NCBI GenBank assembly: GCA_017848965.1
Contig: JAFIHA010000046.1
Coordinates: 1-64,000 of the forward strand
Source of the DNA: Dechloromonas aromatica (nom. nud.)
GTDB taxonomy: Bacteria; Pseudomonadota; Gammaproteobacteria; Burkholderiales; Rhodocyclaceae
Length of the DNA stretch: 64,000 nt
Direction: 5' to 3'
Shown here: piece by piece, positions 36,544 through 46,055 of the stretch
How positions within the stretch are numbered: the stretch's first letter is position 1
Layout of the letters: each line of letters starts with the position of its first letter
Translations under genes and position numbers: made by a program
Notes under the pieces: model-generated
Seen by the model: the letters and a program-made list of their open reading frames with translations, nothing else
The model's database searches: none
Told to the model about the DNA's origin: nothing

Positions 36544-37821
36544 TTAGCGGCTGATCGCGCGGTGGCCGATGTCCTTGCGGTATTGCAGGCCGTCCCAACT
36601 GATCTGGGCGGCGGCTTCGTAGGCGGCTTTCTGGGCGAGCCTGACGTTTTCGCCGAGCGCCGTGACGCACAGCACGCGGCCGCCGTTGGTGACGACCTGG
36701 CCGTCCCGGTCGGTGGTGCCGGCGTGGAAGACGTGGCAGTCGTCACCGAAGCTGTTGCCCTTGGGCAGGCCGACGATGACGTCGCCCTTCTTCGGCGTTT
36801 CCGGGTAGTTGGCGGCGGCGAGCACGACGCCGAGTGCGACGCGGCGGTCCCATTCGGCTTCGATCTGGTCGAGCGTGCCGTTGATGCCGTGCTCGAGCAG
36901 TTTGACGAAGTCGGACTTGAGGCGCATCAGGATCGGTTGGGTTTCCGGGTCGCCCATGCGGCAGTTGAATTCCAGCGTCTTGACCGAGCCGTCCTTGCCG
37001 ATCATCAGGCCGGCGTAGAGGAAGCCGGTGAATGGGATGCCGTCGGCGAGCATGCCGCGTACCGTCGGCAGGATGATCTCGCGCATCGCCTTGGCGTGCA
37101 CTTCCGGCGTCACGCAGGGGGCGGGCGAATAGGCGCCCATGCCGCCGGTGTTCGGGCCCTGGTCGCCGTCGAAGATGCGCTTGTGGTCCTGGCTGGAGGC
37201 CAGCGCGAGGACATTCTTGCCGTCGACCATGACGATGAAGCTGGCTTCCTCGCCGTCGAGGAAATCCTCGATGACGACGCGGGCGCCGGCATCGCCGAGC
37301 TTGTTGCCGGACAGCATGTCGTCGATCGCGGCGTGCGCTTCTTCGAGGCTCATGGCGACGACGACACCCTTGCCGGCGGCAAGGCCGTCGGCCTTGATGA
37401 CGATCGGCGCGCCGCGCTGGTCGATGTAGGCGTGGGCGGCGGCGGCATCGGAGAAGGTCTCGAAGCCGGCGGTCGGGATGTTGTGGCGGGCCATGAAACG
37501 CTTGGCGAAATCCTTGGAGGATTCGAGCTGGGCGGCCGCCTTGGTCGGGCCGAAGATTTTCAGGCCGCGGGCACGGAAGATATCGACCACGCCGGCCGCC
37601 AGCGGCGCCTCGGGGCCGACCAGCGTCAGGTGGATCTTGTTCTGCTCGGCAAAATCGGCGAGCGCCACCGGATCGGTGATATTCACGTTCTCCAGTTCAT
37701 GCTCGCGCGCCGTGCCGGCGTTGCCAGGGGCGACGTAAACCTTCTGCAGGCCGGGCGTCTGCGCCAGGCGCCAGGCCATGGCGTGCTCGCGACCGCCGGA
37801 GCCGATAACCAGTAGTTTCAT
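36544..37821 (-). CDS. purD: Phosphoribosylamine-glycine ligase
   Basis: 425 aa ATP-grasp enzyme of purine synthesis, joining phosphoribosylamine and glycine. It has the N-terminal GSGGREHAMAWRL and APGNAGT motifs, the ATP-grasp region VIKADGLAAGKGVVVA, and GGMGAYSPAPCVTPEV and LEFNCRMGDPETQ. Full length. It ends the minus-strand dusB-fis-purH-purD series, followed by a clear terminator. Confidence 0.97.
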   Translation of the reverse strand: MKLLVIGSGGREHAMAWRLAQTPGLQKVYVAPGNAGTAREHELENVNITDPVALADFAEQNKIHLTLVGPEAPLAAGVVDIFRARGLKIFGPTKAAAQLESSKDFAKRFMARHNIPTAGFETFSDAAAAHAYIDQRGAPIVIKADGLAAGKGVVVAMSLEEAHAAIDDMLSGNKLGDAGARVVIEDFLDGEEASFIVMVDGKNVLALASSQDHKRIFDGDQGPNTGGMGAYSPAPCVTPEVHAKAMREIILPTVRGMLADGIPFTGFLYAGLMIGKDGSVKTLEFNCRMGDPETQPILMRLKSDFVKLLEHGINGTLDQIEAEWDRRVALGVVLAAANYPETPKKGDVIVGLPKGNSFGDDCHVFHAGTTDRDGQVVTNGGRVLCVTALGENVRLAQKAAYEAAAQISWDGLQYRKDIGHRAISR

Positions 37822-37950
37822 GGTTTTTCCTTGTTATACCAGAGCGTGATTTCGTTCACGGGGCGCTCGTGACGCGAAGACGAGCCGCAGACAGTGCTAT
37901 CAGCACGGCAAGGCGAAGTCGACAAAGTCACGGGCGTACCGAGAACGAAA
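37822..37950. other. purH-purD intergenic gap
   Basis: About 130 bp with an imperfect inverted repeat near 37843-37868 (GAGCG … CGCTC around TGA/TCA). It could be a processing site or weak terminator. No gene was found. Confidence 0.3.
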
Positions 37951-39543
37951 TTAATGGCGGAAGTGGCGGGCGCCGGTGAAGACCATCGCGATGCCGTGTT
38001 CGTCTGCCGCCGCGATGACTTCCTCGTCGCGCATCGAGCCACCCGGCTGGATGACCGCCTTGGCGCCGGCCTCGGCCAGCACATCCAGGCCGTCGCGGAA
38101 CGGGAAGAAGGCATCCGAAGCGACGACCGAACCCTTCAGTTCGAGGCCGGCGTTCTGCGCCTTGATGCAGGCGATCTTGGTGGAGTCCACGCGGCTCATC
38201 TGGCCGGCGCCGACGCCCAAGGTCATGCCGCCGCCGCAGAAGACGATGGCGTTGGACTTGACGAACTTGGCGACGCGCTCGGCGAAGAGCAGGTCTTCGA
38301 TCTGGCGCAGGGTGGGCTGCACCTTGGTCACCACCTTCAGGTCCTTGACCTGGGCGGTGAAGTCGTCGGCGGTCTGCACCAGCAGGCCACCACCGACGCG
38401 CTTCAGTTCCAGCTTGTTGAGGTCACGGCCCAGCGGCACTTCGAGCACGCGCAGGTTGGCCTTGGCGGCCAGGGCGGCCTTGGCTTCGGCGGTGAAGGAC
38501 GGGGCGATCAGCACTTCGACGAAGTGCTTGCGCTCGTTCATGGCGTTGACCACGTCGATGCCGACTTCGCCGTTGAAGGCGATGATGCCGCCGAAGGCCG
38601 AGGTCGAATCGGTAAGGAAGGCCTTTTCGTAGGCGCGCAGCAGCTTGCTGTCGACTGCCACGCCGCAGGGGTTGGCGTGCTTGATGATGACGCAGGCCGG
38701 CGCTTCGAAGGCCTTGACGCATTCCCAGGCAGCGTCCGAGTCGGCGATGTTGTTGTAGGACAGTTCCTTGCCCTGCAGCTGGGTGTAATTGGCGATGCTG
38801 CCCGGCAGGGCGATGGTGTCGCGGTAGAAGGCGGCGGACTGGTGCGAGTTTTCACCGTAGCGCAGGGTTTCGACGCGGTCGAAGGCCAGTTGCAGCTTGG
38901 CCGGGAACACGGCCGGGACCGGCGCGGCGGCTTCCGGTTGGGCTTCGGCGCCTTCGTCGAGGCCGGTCAGCCAGTTGGCGATCATGCTGTCGTAGCGGGC
39001 AGTGTGGGTGAACGCCTTCTTGGCCAGGTTGAAGCGGGTGCCGAGTTGCAGGGCGCCGCCATTGGCCTTCATTTCGTCGAGCAGCGGCTGGTAGTCGGCC
39101 GGGTCGGTGACGATGGCCACGCCGGCGTAGTTCTTGGCCGACGAGCGGACCATGGCCGGGCCGCCGATGTCGATGTTCTCGATGGCGTCGGCCAGCGTCA
39201 CGCCGGCCTTGGCGATGGTGGCGGCGAACGGGTAGAGGTTCACGCAGACCAGGTCGATGGTCGGGATGCCATGTTCTTCAATGGTCGCCAGGTGCTCCGG
39301 CAGGTCGCGACGGGCGAGGATGCCGCCATGCACCTTCGGGTGCAGGGTCTTGACGCGGCCGTCGAGCATTTCCGGGAAGCCGGTGTAGTCGCCGATTTCG
39401 GTGACGGCGAGGCCGGCGTCGCGCAGCATCTTGGCGGTGCCGCCGGTGGACAACAGCTTGACGCCCTGGGCGGCGAGGCCCTGGGCGAATTCGAGTACAC
39501 CCGTCTTGTCGGAGACGGAAATCAGCGCTTGCTTGATGGTCAT
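37951..39543 (-). CDS. purH: Bifunctional AICAR formyltransferase / IMP cyclohydrolase
   Basis: 530 aa, full length. The N-terminal IMP cyclohydrolase (MGS-like) domain has [16 protein letters not shown] and [16 protein letters not shown]. The C-terminal formyltransferase part has [29 protein letters not shown] and [12 protein letters not shown]. It performs the last two steps to IMP. It lies 6 bp after fis. Confidence 0.97.
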   Translation of the reverse strand: MTIKQALISVSDKTGVLEFAQGLAAQGVKLLSTGGTAKMLRDAGLAVTEIGDYTGFPEMLDGRVKTLHPKVHGGILARRDLPEHLATIEEHGIPTIDLVCVNLYPFAATIAKAGVTLADAIENIDIGGPAMVRSSAKNYAGVAIVTDPADYQPLLDEMKANGGALQLGTRFNLAKKAFTHTARYDSMIANWLTGLDEGAEAQPEAAAPVPAVFPAKLQLAFDRVETLRYGENSHQSAAFYRDTIALPGSIANYTQLQGKELSYNNIADSDAAWECVKAFEAPACVIIKHANPCGVAVDSKLLRAYEKAFLTDSTSAFGGIIAFNGEVGIDVVNAMNERKHFVEVLIAPSFTAEAKAALAAKANLRVLEVPLGRDLNKLELKRVGGGLLVQTADDFTAQVKDLKVVTKVQPTLRQIEDLLFAERVAKFVKSNAIVFCGGGMTLGVGAGQMSRVDSTKIACIKAQNAGLELKGSVVASDAFFPFRDGLDVLAEAGAKAVIQPGGSMRDEEVIAAADEHGIAMVFTGARHFRH

Positions 39544-39549
39544 GGCGAT

Positions 39550-39783
39550 TTACAGAAGTTGATGTTCGGTGAGTTTCTTGCGTAGCGTGTTGCGGTTGAT
39601 GCCCAGCATCTCCGCCGCCAGTGTCTGGTTGGTGCCGGCCTTGGCCAGCACCAGTTCAAGCATCGGTTTTTCGACGCTCTTCAGGACCATGTCGTAGATC
39701 GCCGCCGGCTTTTCGCCGTCGAGGTCCCGGAAATACTGCTCCAGTGCGTTGATCACGCACCGCCCCAAGTCATGTTGGCTCAT
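39550..39783 (-). CDS. fis: Fis-family nucleoid protein
   Basis: 77 aa with the C-terminal Fis HTH (AGTNQTLAAEMLGINRNTLR, then KKLTEHQLL). It is a small DNA-bending dimer that affects promoters and recombination. It directly follows dusB with an ATGA overlap, the conserved dusB-fis arrangement. Confidence 0.95.
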   Translation of the reverse strand: MSQHDLGRCVINALEQYFRDLDGEKPAAIYDMVLKSVEKPMLELVLAKAGTNQTLAAEMLGINRNTLRKKLTEHQLL

Positions 39784-40814
39784 GCTGCCAACGCCTCCCT
39801 ATCCTGATGGTCCGAAGTGTCTTCGTAATGCAGGTGTTCCCCTGCTGCGGCCTGGTGGCGGAAGAATTCATCGACCGCCTGCCTCTGTTGTTCGATGGTC
39901 GGCAAGGTATTCATCACCCGGCGGAAGGCGGCCGAGCCGACCAGTCCCTTGGTGTACCAGGAGATGTGCTTGCGGGCGACCTTGACGCCCGTTTCCAGCC
40001 CGTAGAAGTCGTAAAGGTCTTCCAGGTGGGCGAGGAGAATGCCGTGGATTTCGGCAACGCTGGCCGGCGGCAGATGCTCGCCGGTCTTCAGATAGTGTTC
40101 GATCTCGCGGAACAGCCAGGGGCGGCCCTGCGCGGCGCGGCCGATCATGACGCCGTCGGCGCCGGTGTGGTCGAGGACGTATCTGGCTTTTTCCGGGGTG
40201 GTGATGTCGCCGTTGGCAATTACCGGAATCCGGATCAGCGTCTTGACCATGGCGATGGTGTCGTACTCGGCTTCGCCGGTGTATTGCTGGCAGCGCGTCC
40301 GGCCGTGGATGGCGACGGCGCGCACGCCGGCGCTCTCGGCGATGCGGGCGATGGTCGGCGCGTTCTTGTTGGCGAGGTTCCAGCCGGTGCGGAATTTCAG
40401 CGTCACCGGGGTATTCGGCACGGCGGCGACGACGGCGTCGAGAATGCGGCCGACCAGTTGCTCGTCCTGCATCAGCGCCGAACCGGCCATCACGTTGCAC
40501 ACCTTCTTGGCTGGGCAGCCCATGTTGATGTCGATGATCTGGGCGCCATTATCGACGTTGTGTTTCGCCGCTTCGGCCATCATCTGCGGATCGGCGCCGG
40601 CGATCTGCACCGAGATCGGCGCCACTTCGCCGACGTGGTTGGCCCGGCGCAGCGTCTTGGCGCTGCCGTAGAGCAGCGAGTTCGAGGTCACCATCTCGGA
40701 CACCGCCAGTCCGGCGCCCAGCTTCTTGCACAACTGGCGGAAGGGGCGATCGGTGACACCCGCCATGGGTGCAACGAAGAGATTGTTGCGCAGGGTGAAA
40801 CCGACGAAATCCAT
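39780..40814 (-). CDS. dusB: tRNA-dihydrouridine synthase B
   Basis: 344 aa FMN enzyme that reduces uridines of tRNA. It has APMAGVTDRPFRQLCKKLGA, IDINMGCPAKKVCNVMAGSA with the catalytic Cys, FRTGW, VAIHGRTRCQQYTGEA and IANGDITTPEKA. It starts at ATG 40814; upstream in-frame codons add an unlikely extension. It forms an operon with fis. Confidence 0.95.
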   Translation of the reverse strand: MDFVGFTLRNNLFVAPMAGVTDRPFRQLCKKLGAGLAVSEMVTSNSLLYGSAKTLRRANHVGEVAPISVQIAGADPQMMAEAAKHNVDNGAQIIDINMGCPAKKVCNVMAGSALMQDEQLVGRILDAVVAAVPNTPVTLKFRTGWNLANKNAPTIARIAESAGVRAVAIHGRTRCQQYTGEAEYDTIAMVKTLIRIPVIANGDITTPEKARYVLDHTGADGVMIGRAAQGRPWLFREIEHYLKTGEHLPPASVAEIHGILLAHLEDLYDFYGLETGVKVARKHISWYTKGLVGSAAFRRVMNTLPTIEQQRQAVDEFFRHQAAAGEHLHYEDTSDHQDREALAA

Positions 40815-41064
40815 GGGCGAACGGGCGGGGGCGGGACAAACGGGGAAGGGGCGGATTATAGCTGAATCGCTGCCTAAAAAATAGTCAGTTTCGGACTTGC
40901 CGGCGTTTGCCGGCATGCCGGGATCTTCGTCGCGGCCTATCCTGGCACAGGGCTATCCGGTGGCGGCGCCCGGCAATGCCATGGTAATGTCGTCGCCGGG
41001 AGCGGCGCACCAGGCATCGGGGAATGTCGGCAAGGGCCGGATGGCGGAAGCAAAAGGGGAAATG
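40815..41064. promoter_or_regulatory. Divergent region between dusB and the autotransporter
   Basis: 250 bp that must hold the promoters of the dusB-fis-pur unit and of the autotransporter gene. No clear promoter could be fixed by eye, and the reading frame extending the autotransporter into it lacks protein-like features. Confidence 0.35.
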
Positions 41065-44000
41065 ATGTCTGCGGAAATAGCGGCTCGGGGGCAAGGTCTG
41101 CGCGGTGCTTACCGATCGACCGCCATGCTGCTGCTGGTCTGCGCCGGCTTGCTGCCGGCGCGGGCGGCGCTCGCCCAATCCTGGTACGCCGCCGACGGCA
41201 GTCTGAGCGCGGATCGCGAGCAGGCAGCGGCAAGTTGGCGGGCCGATGCCGAATTCAACGGCAACTGGGGCCTCGCCGCGATTCGTGCCGAATACGCCTA
41301 TGCTCAGGGTTACGCCGGCTTGGGCGCGCGCATCGGCGTGCTCGACCAGCCGGTATGGAGCGCCCATCCCGAATTTGCCGCCAGCGTTGCCGGCGATCCC
41401 AAGCTGAGCTTCATCACCACGCGCGGCATCCGTACCTACGACGACCCCTATCTGCCATTCCGCGCCGGCGACCCCTTCGTCTACGACGGGCAACTCTATA
41501 TCAACGGCTATGGCGGGATTGCCACGCATGGCACACACGTCGCCGGCATTGCGGCGGCGAACCGCGACACGGTCGCCGGTCGCCCCGGCGTCATGCAGGG
41601 GGTGGCCTTCGCCGCGCGCGTCTTCGCCGCCGACGTCGGCGATCCCGGACCGGAGGACGGCATCGTCCGCGGCAACGACGGCGGCACCTACCTGGCGGCC
41701 TGGCGGGCGATGATCGACAGCCGGGTCGATGTCATCACCAACAGCTGGGGAATCGGCATCACCTGGGGCGGCGGTTGGCAGTTCGTCGATGCCGGCAAGC
41801 AGTTCCTCGAAATCCAGTCCCTGCTCGGGACGCCGGCCGGCGGCGCCTACGACGGCGCGCTGCAGGCGGCGCGCAGCGGCATCGTCGTCGAGTTTTCGGC
41901 CGGCAACGAAAGCGGGCAGCAGCCCGATGCGATGGCCGGTCTGGCGAGCTTCGTTCCCGGGATCGAAAACAACTGGATCACGACGATGAGTCTGGCGCGT
42001 ACCGCCAGCGGCCTGCAGGCCAGCGGTTTTTCGACGATCTGCGGCTACACCAGGTATTACTGCGTCGCCGCGCCCGGCAGCGCCATCAACAGTTCGGTGG
42101 CGACCGGCGACATCTCGGGGCTGCAGGCCGGCGATCCGGTACGCGATCCGCTTGCCGCCTACGAGGCGTTAAGCGGCACGTCGATGGCCGGCCCCTTCGT
42201 TTCCGGCGCCATCGGGGTCTTGAAGGGGCGCTATCCCTATCTTGCCAACGGCGATCTCGCGCAGATCCTCAAGACGACGGCGCGCGACCTCGGGGCGCCC
42301 GGCGTCGACGAAGTCTACGGCTGGGGGCTGATCGACCTGCAGAAGGCGATGGACGGTCCCGGCCAGTTGATGAGCCGCCTGGTCGCCGACCTGCCCGCCG
42401 GCACGCTCGATGTCTGGGCCAACGACATCGGCGATGCCGCGCTGCGCCAGCGTCAGGCGGAAGCGCAGGTGGAGATTGCGGCCTGGCGACAACGCAAGAT
42501 CGACATGGGGTGGGGAAACGGCTGGGCCAGCGTCGATACCGCGAGCCTGAGCGAACGCCTTTACGTGGAATATCGACCGCTGGCGAGCCAGGCCAGGGTG
42601 CTTGCCCGGCAGTTGATGGTGGCGCGTGCGACGCCGCCCTACGCCGGCTTCTGGACGGCGCTGGCAGCGGTCGAGAACGATCCGCTGGCTTCGACGATCG
42701 TCAAGGAATACGGCAAGCTTGAGGCCTGGTTGCCCTTGGGGCCCGATCTGGCGCGCTTCGAGCGTTTCCTCGCCAGCCGTTATCCGGACGACGAGACCCT
42801 GGCCCGGGAAGTGGCGGCGGCCAACGTCCAGGGGCTGGCGCAGGAGTACCTCGTCCAGGAAGCGCGGATCGCCAGCCTGCTCGCCGCGACCTATGAAAAC
42901 GGCCTGACCAAGCGCGGTGCCGGCGAATTGCGGCTGACCGGCAACAACAGCTACGGTGGCGAAACCCGGGTCGAGGCCGGGCGTCTGCGCGTCGATGGCG
43001 CGCTGAGCGGTGCCGTTGCGGTCTACGGCCAGGGCATCCTGGGCGGCAACGGCCGGATCGGCTCGCTGCTGGCGCAGGCCGGCGGCACGGTGGCGCCGGG
43101 GGCGTCGATCGGCACGCTGAGCGTTGCCGGCGACGCGCGCTTCGAGTCAGGCTCGCTGCTCGCCGTCGAAATCAGCGGCGATGGGCGTTCCGATCGCCTG
43201 GCGGTGGCCGGCAAGGCGACCCTGGTCGGCGGACAGGTCGGCGTGCAGGCCGAGGACACCGGCGTCGCGCTGGAGACCTTCGTCGCCGCCGCGGCCGGTC
43301 GGCATGCCTATACTTTCCTGAGTGCCGGCGGCGGCGGCGGCGGCATCGAAGGGCAGTTCGCCGGCGCGCTGTCGCCCTATGCTTTCTTCCGGCCCCGCCT
43401 GAGCTATGCCGCTGACCGCGTCACCCTGGGCATCGAACGTCTGCCCTTCGCGAGCGCTGGGCGCAACTTCAACGAGCAGCAGACCGCCGCCGGTATCGAC
43501 AGTCTGGCGCCGGCCAATCCGCTGTACGCGCAGGTGCTGGCCGCCCCCGCCGGTTTTGTCGCCGGCCCCTTGTTCGCGGCGCTCTCCGGCGACATCCACC
43601 CGACCGCCGGCGGCGTATTGCTCGCCGCCGGTCAGGTTCAGCGCGATGCGGCGCTGGATCGTCTGCGTCTGGTCGAAACGCAGTCGGCGACGGCGCCGCG
43701 CACCTGGGGTCAAGTGTTCGGGCGGCGCGGGCGGGGGGCCAGCGATGGCAACGCCGCCAGCTACGACAACGATGGCGACGGCTTTTTCGTCGGCGGTGAC
43801 AGCGTGCTCGACGCTGGCTGGACGCTCGGTTTCCTGGTCGGTCACGAGGACGGCAAGCTCAGGACGGCGAACGCCCGAGCCGATACCGGAAGCTATCGGC
43901 TCGGGGTCCATGCCGGGATGCGCCGGGGCAAACTGGGCCTGCGTCTTGGCGCGGGCTACGGACACCATGCCCTGTCCACGCGACGCAATCTGCCGCAGGC

Positions 44001-44499
44001 AAGTGCAAGCGCTCACTACACGGCCGACGACTGGCAGCTCTTCGGCGAACTGGCTTACGAGATCACCGCCGGCCGGACGCAGCTGGCGCCGTTTGCCGGT
44101 CTGGCCTTCACCGGCCTGCGGCGCGAGGCGTTCAGCGAAAAGGGTGGCGGCGTGTTCAATCTGATGGGGCGCGCTGCCAGCGCATCGGTCGCCACCGGCT
44201 CGCTGGGGCTGCGGGCAAGCCGGGATGTCGTACTTGGTACGAGCAAGGGGCAATGGTCGGCCAGCCTGGCCTGGCAGCATGCGGCCGGCGACCTGACGCC
44301 GGAGAGCCGACTGGCCTTCGCTGGCGGAGAGCGTTTCGTCAATGCCGGGGTGCCGCTGGCGCGCAATGCGCTGGCCGTGGCGGCCAGCCTGCGGGTGGCG
44401 CTGTCGCCGACGGCCAGGCTGGGGATCGACTACGCCGGGCAATTCGCTGCCGGGCGCCGCGAACATGGCGTCGGCGCCAGCCTCAGCGTCGAATTCTGA
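41065..44499 (+). CDS. Subtilisin-like autotransporter serine protease
   Basis: About 1144 aa from ATG 41065 (behind AAAAGGGGA). A signal peptide (STAMLLLVCAGLLPARAALAQ) precedes an S8 protease domain with the Asp in GARIGVLDQPVW, His in ATHGTHVAGIAAA and Ser in LSGTSMAGPFVSG, so the triad is intact. A helical linker and a passenger-associated repeat (LTGNNSYGGETRVEAGRLRV) follow. The C-terminal third is a type V autotransporter barrel (TWGQVFGRRGRG to LSVEF with terminal Phe). It should be displayed on or released from the surface. A monocistronic unit. Confidence 0.94.
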   Translation: MSAEIAARGQGLRGAYRSTAMLLLVCAGLLPARAALAQSWYAADGSLSADREQAAASWRADAEFNGNWGLAAIRAEYAYAQGYAGLGARIGVLDQPVWSAHPEFAASVAGDPKLSFITTRGIRTYDDPYLPFRAGDPFVYDGQLYINGYGGIATHGTHVAGIAAANRDTVAGRPGVMQGVAFAARVFAADVGDPGPEDGIVRGNDGGTYLAAWRAMIDSRVDVITNSWGIGITWGGGWQFVDAGKQFLEIQSLLGTPAGGAYDGALQAARSGIVVEFSAGNESGQQPDAMAGLASFVPGIENNWITTMSLARTASGLQASGFSTICGYTRYYCVAAPGSAINSSVATGDISGLQAGDPVRDPLAAYEALSGTSMAGPFVSGAIGVLKGRYPYLANGDLAQILKTTARDLGAPGVDEVYGWGLIDLQKAMDGPGQLMSRLVADLPAGTLDVWANDIGDAALRQRQAEAQVEIAAWRQRKIDMGWGNGWASVDTASLSERLYVEYRPLASQARVLARQLMVARATPPYAGFWTALAAVENDPLASTIVKEYGKLEAWLPLGPDLARFERFLASRYPDDETLAREVAAANVQGLAQEYLVQEARIASLLAATYENGLTKRGAGELRLTGNNSYGGETRVEAGRLRVDGALSGAVAVYGQGILGGNGRIGSLLAQAGGTVAPGASIGTLSVAGDARFESGSLLAVEISGDGRSDRLAVAGKATLVGGQVGVQAEDTGVALETFVAAAAGRHAYTFLSAGGGGGGIEGQFAGALSPYAFFRPRLSYAADRVTLGIERLPFASAGRNFNEQQTAAGIDSLAPANPLYAQVLAAPAGFVAGPLFAALSGDIHPTAGGVLLAAGQVQRDAALDRLRLVETQSATAPRTWGQVFGRRGRGASDGNAASYDNDGDGFFVGGDSVLDAGWTLGFLVGHEDGKLRTANARADTGSYRLGVHAGMRRGKLGLRLGAGYGHHALSTRRNLPQASASAHYTADDWQLFGELAYEITAGRTQLAPFAGLAFTGLRREAFSEKGGGVFNLMGRAASASVATGSLGLRASRDVVLGTSKGQWSASLAWQHAAGDLTPESRLAFAGGERFVNAGVPLARNALAVAASLRVALSPTARLGIDYAGQFAAGRREHGVGASLSVEF

Positions 44500-44508
44500 T
44501 CCGCCCGC

Positions 44509-45069
44509 TTAGTGTCCCTTGAGCGCGTAGATGCCCGGCGCGTTGCGCCAGTAGCCCTTGTAGTCCATGCCGCAGCCGAACAGGTAACGGTCGGCGATGT
44601 CGAGCCCGGAAAAGTCGGCGCGCATGCCGGGCACGGCCTTGCGGTCGTGCACCTTGTGCACCATCACCGCGGTGAGCACACGCGCCGCGCCTTCGTCATT
44701 CAGGTGCTGGCAGATCGCCTGCAGCGTGTGGCCTTCGTCGAGGATGTCGTCGAGGACCAGCACGGTGCGCCCCTTCAGGTCCTGGGTCGGCCGCACGCGC
44801 CAGTCGAGCAGGCTGTTGCCTTTCAGTTGCTGGCCGTAGCGGCTGGCGTGCAGGTAGGAGGTTTCGAGCGGGAAGTGCAGGCGCGACAGCAGCCGGCCGG
44901 CGAAGATCAGGCCGCCGTTCATCACCGTGTACACGAGCGGGTTGTTGTCGGCCAGCGCGGCGGTGATGTCGACCGCCATGCGGTCGAGCGCGCTGCTCAC
45001 CTCGGCCGGCGTCGCCAGGCAGTCGGCTTCGCGCATGGCGCGGTGGATTTCTTCGATGTCGGTGGTCAT
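44509..45069 (-). CDS. hpt: Hypoxanthine-guanine phosphoribosyltransferase
   Basis: 186 aa type I phosphoribosyltransferase of purine salvage. It has the PRPP motif VLVLDDILDEGHTLQAI, the PVYTVMNGG-like loop VYTVMNGGLIFAG and the C-terminal VDYKGYWRN-like DYKGYWRNAPGIYAL. It converges on the autotransporter gene and lies 24 bp after menA. Confidence 0.92.
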   Translation of the reverse strand: MTTDIEEIHRAMREADCLATPAEVSSALDRMAVDITAALADNNPLVYTVMNGGLIFAGRLLSRLHFPLETSYLHASRYGQQLKGNSLLDWRVRPTQDLKGRTVLVLDDILDEGHTLQAICQHLNDEGAARVLTAVMVHKVHDRKAVPGMRADFSGLDIADRYLFGCGMDYKGYWRNAPGIYALKGH

Positions 45070-45093
45070 GGGGTCTCCTGGCAGGGCGAAGGG

Positions 45094-45972
45094 TCAGGGG
45101 CGGATGAAGGTCAGCGCGAGCAGCGCGGCGAAACCCAGTTGGTGCGCCGCGGTGGCCGCGAGGATGCCGTTGAACGCCGGGCCGGGCGGCGTGCCGAGAA
45201 AGCGCCGGCAGAGCAGCAGGGCGAGCGGCAGGGTGAGCACGGGCAGGGCGGCGTAGGCGCCGAGCGGTGCGGCGAGCAGGGCGAGCAGCAGGTAGGGTAG
45301 CAACATTTCCGCGATGTAGAGGCGGCAGGTGGCGGGGCGGCCGAGGCGGACGGCGAGCGTGCGGCGACCGGCGTCGCGGTCGGTGTCGAGGTCGCGGTAG
45401 TTGTTGACGGTGATCACCGCCGCCGCGTGCAGGCCGAGCAGGCCGCCGGCGAGCAGGGCGAGCGGCGACCAGGCCGGTACCTGCAGGTAGTGGCTGCCGC
45501 CGACGGCGACGATGCCGAAGAAGACGAGGACGAAGAACTCGCCGAACGGACCGTAGGCGATCGGCCGTGGTCCGCCGGTGTAGGACCAGCCGGCGTAGAG
45601 CGAGCAAAGTCCGATGACGACGATCGGCCAGCCGGCATGGGCAACGAGATAGATGCCGCAGAGGAAGGCCAGCGCGAAGCTGATCCAGGCGCCGACACGC
45701 ACCGCGGCCGGCGTCAGCCAGCCTTCCGCGGTGGCGCGCCGGGGACCGAAGCGCCCCGGGCGGTCGATGCCGCGCAGGTAGTCGCCGACGTCGTTGAACA
45801 GGTTGGTGCCGATCTGGATCAGCGCCGCGCCGAGCGCCGCGGCGAGCAGCGGCAGCCAGAGCAGGTGTCCGGCTTCATGCCAGCCGATGGCGGTGCCGAC
45901 AAGAACCGGCGACAGCGATACGGTGAGGGTTTTCGGGCGGCAGGCGAGAAACCAGGCGGTACTGGGGTTCAT
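45094..45972 (-). CDS. menA: UbiA-superfamily prenyltransferase, MenA-like
   Basis: 292 aa with eight or nine spans. The first Asp-rich motif NLFNDVGDYLRGIDRPGRFG and the second NNYRDLDTDRDAGRRTLAVR match 1,4-dihydroxy-2-naphthoate prenyltransferase rather than UbiA. The protein would attach the isoprenoid tail in menaquinone synthesis. It lies next to ubiH, a ubiquinone gene. No other men gene is in the window, so menaquinone synthesis is inferred only. Confidence 0.82.
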   Translation of the reverse strand: MNPSTAWFLACRPKTLTVSLSPVLVGTAIGWHEAGHLLWLPLLAAALGAALIQIGTNLFNDVGDYLRGIDRPGRFGPRRATAEGWLTPAAVRVGAWISFALAFLCGIYLVAHAGWPIVVIGLCSLYAGWSYTGGPRPIAYGPFGEFFVLVFFGIVAVGGSHYLQVPAWSPLALLAGGLLGLHAAAVITVNNYRDLDTDRDAGRRTLAVRLGRPATCRLYIAEMLLPYLLLALLAAPLGAYAALPVLTLPLALLLCRRFLGTPPGPAFNGILAATAAHQLGFAALLALTFIRP

Positions 45973-46055
45973 GCGGGGCTTCGGTGACGGGCAGCCCGAA
46001 CTTTAACCCGAATTTCCCGCCGCCGCGGCATTCCGCCCGGTCTGGCGCGATGGTT